DNA of 64,000 nt. Source: Jaminaea rosea (lineage: Eukaryota > Basidiomycota > Exobasidiomycetes > Microstromatales). The notes beneath the pieces are model-generated. The model saw only the letters and a list, made by a program, of their open reading frames with translations, had not been told where the DNA came from and searched no databases. The position numbers were made by a program, and so were the translations under genes. Every line of letters starts with the position of its first letter. Position 1 is the first letter of the stretch. This document shows, piece after piece, positions 63,709-64,000 of the stretch. The stretch lies in NCBI RefSeq assembly GCF_003144245.1, contig NW_020289975.1, positions 1,879,496 through 1,943,495 of the forward strand, in the 5' to 3' direction.

Positions 63709-64000
63709 GCTAGCTCGACACGCACTCACTTAATAATTCCGCCGCGCCACGCGCTACCCCCGTATTCCCTGCGGCATCCATCGTCATCCTCGGGCTTCAC
63801 TTGGAATTGTATCTGCAAATCCAACCGAACCACCCATCGACCTCTGCGCTCACTACCGTGCCGTGCGCCGTGCGCCGTGCCGACTTTGTTACGCACCGCC
63901 GAGCTGCGCGCTTGCGGCAACTGATTGATTGCATCAACCATTGATGACCCGCCGCTCGCTCTTCCATGCCCGCTTTACCAGTTCACGAGGGCCCGCGACG

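Noticed and set aside
1-64000. tRNA, rRNA, CRISPR arrays, transposons or virus-derived elements
   Set aside because: No B-box-like GGTTCGANNCC with a partner arm, no rRNA blocks, no spaced direct repeats, no terminal repeats, and no reverse transcriptase, integrase or transposase motifs were seen by eye; a tool search could still find degraded ones.

Overview
This window is nuclear DNA of a fungus, almost certainly a basidiomycete; the compact, GC-rich layout and serine/proline-rich proteins fit Ustilaginomycotina best, but that placement is inference. The introns are short (about 55-120 nt, mostly 70-85), with GTGAGN/GTAAGN/GTACGN donors, CTGAC- or CTAAC-like branch sites and a final pyrimidine tract plus AG. 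I see about 27 protein-coding genes in 64 kb. I see no transposon, rRNA, tRNA, CRISPR array, virus-derived element or bacterial-style operon. Gene boundaries below come from reading splice sites and conserved protein ends by eye.

Layout from left to right: RhoGDI (partial, -), DUF3140 protein (-), Crz1-like C2H2 factor (+), BuGZ/ZNF207-like spindle protein (-), THO2 (+), SAM methyltransferase (+), NSRP1-like protein (-), cyclin C (+), Bet1-like SNARE (-), MBP1-like APSES/ankyrin factor (+), a C2H2/Zn2Cys6 factor (+), CBP80 (-), V-ATPase c'' (+), RPB9 (-), a MED6-LCL3 fusion (+), a forkhead factor (-), a 3.9-kb stretch without a recognisable gene, VTC4 (-), a Ste20/GCK kinase (+), SPT4 (-), GNA1 (+), a class 3 lipase (+), a peroxisomal acyl-CoA synthetase (-), a small cysteine-rich secreted protein (-), methylmalonate-semialdehyde dehydrogenase (+), TSC13 (-) and a DUF2423 nucleolar-type protein (+).

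Many genes sit head to head over 180-350 bp: BuGZ/THO2, NSRP1/cyclin C, BET1/MBP1, CBP80/VMA16, RPB9/MED6-LCL3, SPT4/GNA1 and TSC13/DUF2423. The window is rich in RNA polymerase II and mRNP genes: THO2, CBP80, NSRP1-like, cyclin C, RPB9, MED6 and SPT4. The most unusual observations are the single reading frame joining a Mediator head subunit (MED6) to a membrane-anchored nuclease (LCL3), an apparent 8-nt microexon in SPT4, an apparent 30-nt intron in the methyltransferase gene, a spliced cysteine-rich secreted peptide that matches no family I know, and an AKL peroxisomal signal on the acyl-CoA synthetase.
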